Source: Parafilimonas sp. (GTDB lineage: Bacteria; Bacteroidota; Bacteroidia; Chitinophagales; Chitinophagaceae). Taken from it: 7,109 nt of DNA. Shown here piece after piece: positions 6,246-7,109 of the stretch. The position numbers and the translations under genes were made by a program. The notes under the pieces are model-generated. The model was not told the DNA's origin. It was given only the letters and a program-made list of their open reading frames with translations, and did no database searches. The DNA is taken from positions 1 to 7,109 of the forward strand of contig JAHEZC010000136.1 of the NCBI GenBank assembly GCA_023251275.1, read 5' to 3'. The first letter of the stretch is position 1, and every line of letters starts with the position of its first letter.

Positions 6246-6261
6246 CACAGTTCTTACTGTG
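6246..6261 (-). other. Small hairpin downstream of rpoA
   Basis: CACAG (6246-6250) and CTGTG (6257-6261) make a 5-bp stem with a six-base loop, about 29 bases after the rpoA stop. Alone it is unremarkable; it counts because two more stem-loops follow within 60 bases. Confidence 0.3.
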
Positions 6262-6289
6262 GCTTAAAACTCAAAGCATGATAGTGAAA

Positions 6290-7109
6290 TCATCTGTCAA
6301 GATCATCCAGGCCAAGCTTACTTAAATCCATTCCGAAATGCAGGCCTCTTTCTGACAACACCTGTTCAATTTCACTTAATGACTTCTGACCGAAGTTTCT
6401 GAATTTCATCAGATCTTCCTGTTCATATTGTACAAGTTCACTGAGTGAGTTAATCTTTGCAGCTTTCAAACAGTTGAAAGCCCGGACAGAAAGATCAAGA
6501 TCCTCCAAAGGTGTTTTCAACACTTTTCTCAATTGAAGCACCTGCTCATCTACCACATCTTCTTTTTTATCTTCCTTGTTATCGAAAGTGATATTTTCAT
6601 CTGTGATGATCATCAAATGCTGTATCAATATCCGTGATGCCTGTTTTACTGCATCTTCGGGATGAATAGTACCATCTGTGGCTACTTCGAGGATCAATTT
6701 CTCATAGTCTGTTCTTTGTTCCACACGATAATTTTCAATTGCATACTTCACATTTTTAATGGGCGTATGAATTGAGTCGATAGGGATATAACCGATAAGT
6801 GAATCTTTCAGCTTGTTTTCTTCTGCCGGAACATACCCACGCCCTTTGACAATGGTTATTTCAATATCCAATCTTGCAGTAGCGTCTAATGTACAAAGTA
6901 CCAGTTCCGGATTCATTACCTGAAATTGCTGTGAAGCTTCACCGATAACTCCAGCCAGGAACTCTGTTTTATTTTTAATGGAAAGATTTAGTTTTTCACT
7001 GGTTACTTCATGTTCGACAATTTTCTTAAAACGTACCTGCTTTAAGTTGAGAATCAATTCAGTAACATCTTCTGTAACTCCTTTAATGGTGGCAAACTCA
7101 TGATCTACC
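6290..7109 (-). CDS. rpoA: DNA-directed RNA polymerase alpha subunit, missing N-terminus (5' end outside window)
   Basis: RpoA forms the dimer on which RNA polymerase assembles, and its C-terminal domain contacts promoter UP elements and activators. 272 residues are visible of about 330. The frame is open to the right edge, and the 17 codons beyond 7057 (VDHEFATIKGVTEDVTE) are classic RpoA, so the TTG at 7057-7055 is an internal leucine, not a start. The N-terminal domain shows LNLKQVRFK, the GRGYVPAEEN loop and IPIDSIHTPIKNVKY. A charged linker (DNKEDKKEDVVDEQ) leads to the alpha-CTD: LDLSVRAFNCLKAAKINSLSELV and FRNFGQKSLSEIEQVL, with Arg in SVRAFN at the place of E. coli Arg265, which binds DNA. 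It ends in LGLDDLDR with a TGA stop. rplQ follows on the same strand. Confidence 0.98.
   Translation of the reverse strand, partial: VDHEFATIKGVTEDVTELILNLKQVRFKKIVEHEVTSEKLNLSIKNKTEFLAGVIGEASQQFQVMNPELVLCTLDATARLDIEITIVKGRGYVPAEENKLKDSLIGYIPIDSIHTPIKNVKYAIENYRVEQRTDYEKLILEVATDGTIHPEDAVKQASRILIQHLMIITDENITFDNKEDKKEDVVDEQVLQLRKVLKTPLEDLDLSVRAFNCLKAAKINSLSELVQYEQEDLMKFRNFGQKSLSEIEQVLSERGLHFGMDLSKLGLDDLDR

Noticed and set aside
7055..7057. TTG as the rpoA start
   Set aside because: The upstream codons continue conserved RpoA sequence to the window edge; this is an internal leucine.

Overview
The window looks like chromosomal housekeeping DNA from a member of the Bacteroidota, most likely a Chitinophagaceae-type bacterium. 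The evidence is the character of the proteins (SucC, CarA, a bL17 with a long charged tail, a secreted GH2 enzyme of the DUF4982 type), the lack of clear Shine-Dalgarno sequences, and upstream elements resembling the Bacteroidota -7 consensus TAnnTTTG. The family assignment is inference. No tRNA, rRNA, CRISPR array, insertion sequence or other mobile element was seen.

Layout, left to right. (1) The C-terminal half of sucC (+), cut by the left edge. (2) A 213-base gap with a weak terminator-like hairpin, a 9-bp inverted repeat and a consensus-like promoter. (3) A secreted glycoside hydrolase family 2 gene (+) of 811 codons, interrupted by one in-frame TGA at codon 242 and so split into an N-terminal and a C-terminal open frame. 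(4) aroQ (-), convergent with the hydrolase. (5) A small three-helix membrane protein of unknown function (+), divergent from aroQ. (6) carA (-). (7) A rho-independent terminator, then rplQ (-). (8) A 129-base spacer with three consecutive stem-loops. (9) rpoA (-), cut by the right edge. No gap between genes exceeds about 215 bases.

Functionally, rpoA-rplQ is the distal end of the ribosomal-protein/alpha operon. carA follows on the same strand but behind a terminator, so it probably has its own promoter. SucC (TCA cycle), AroQ (shikimate pathway) and CarA (arginine/pyrimidine synthesis) are unrelated core enzymes. The hydrolase is a lone polysaccharide-degradation gene with no SusC/SusD neighbours visible.

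No wholly new system is evident. The points most worth a second look are the Tyr at the Mg-binding Asp position of SucC, the single nonsense codon in an otherwise intact hydrolase, the inverted repeat bracketing that hydrolase's putative promoter, and the triple-hairpin spacer between rpoA and rplQ.
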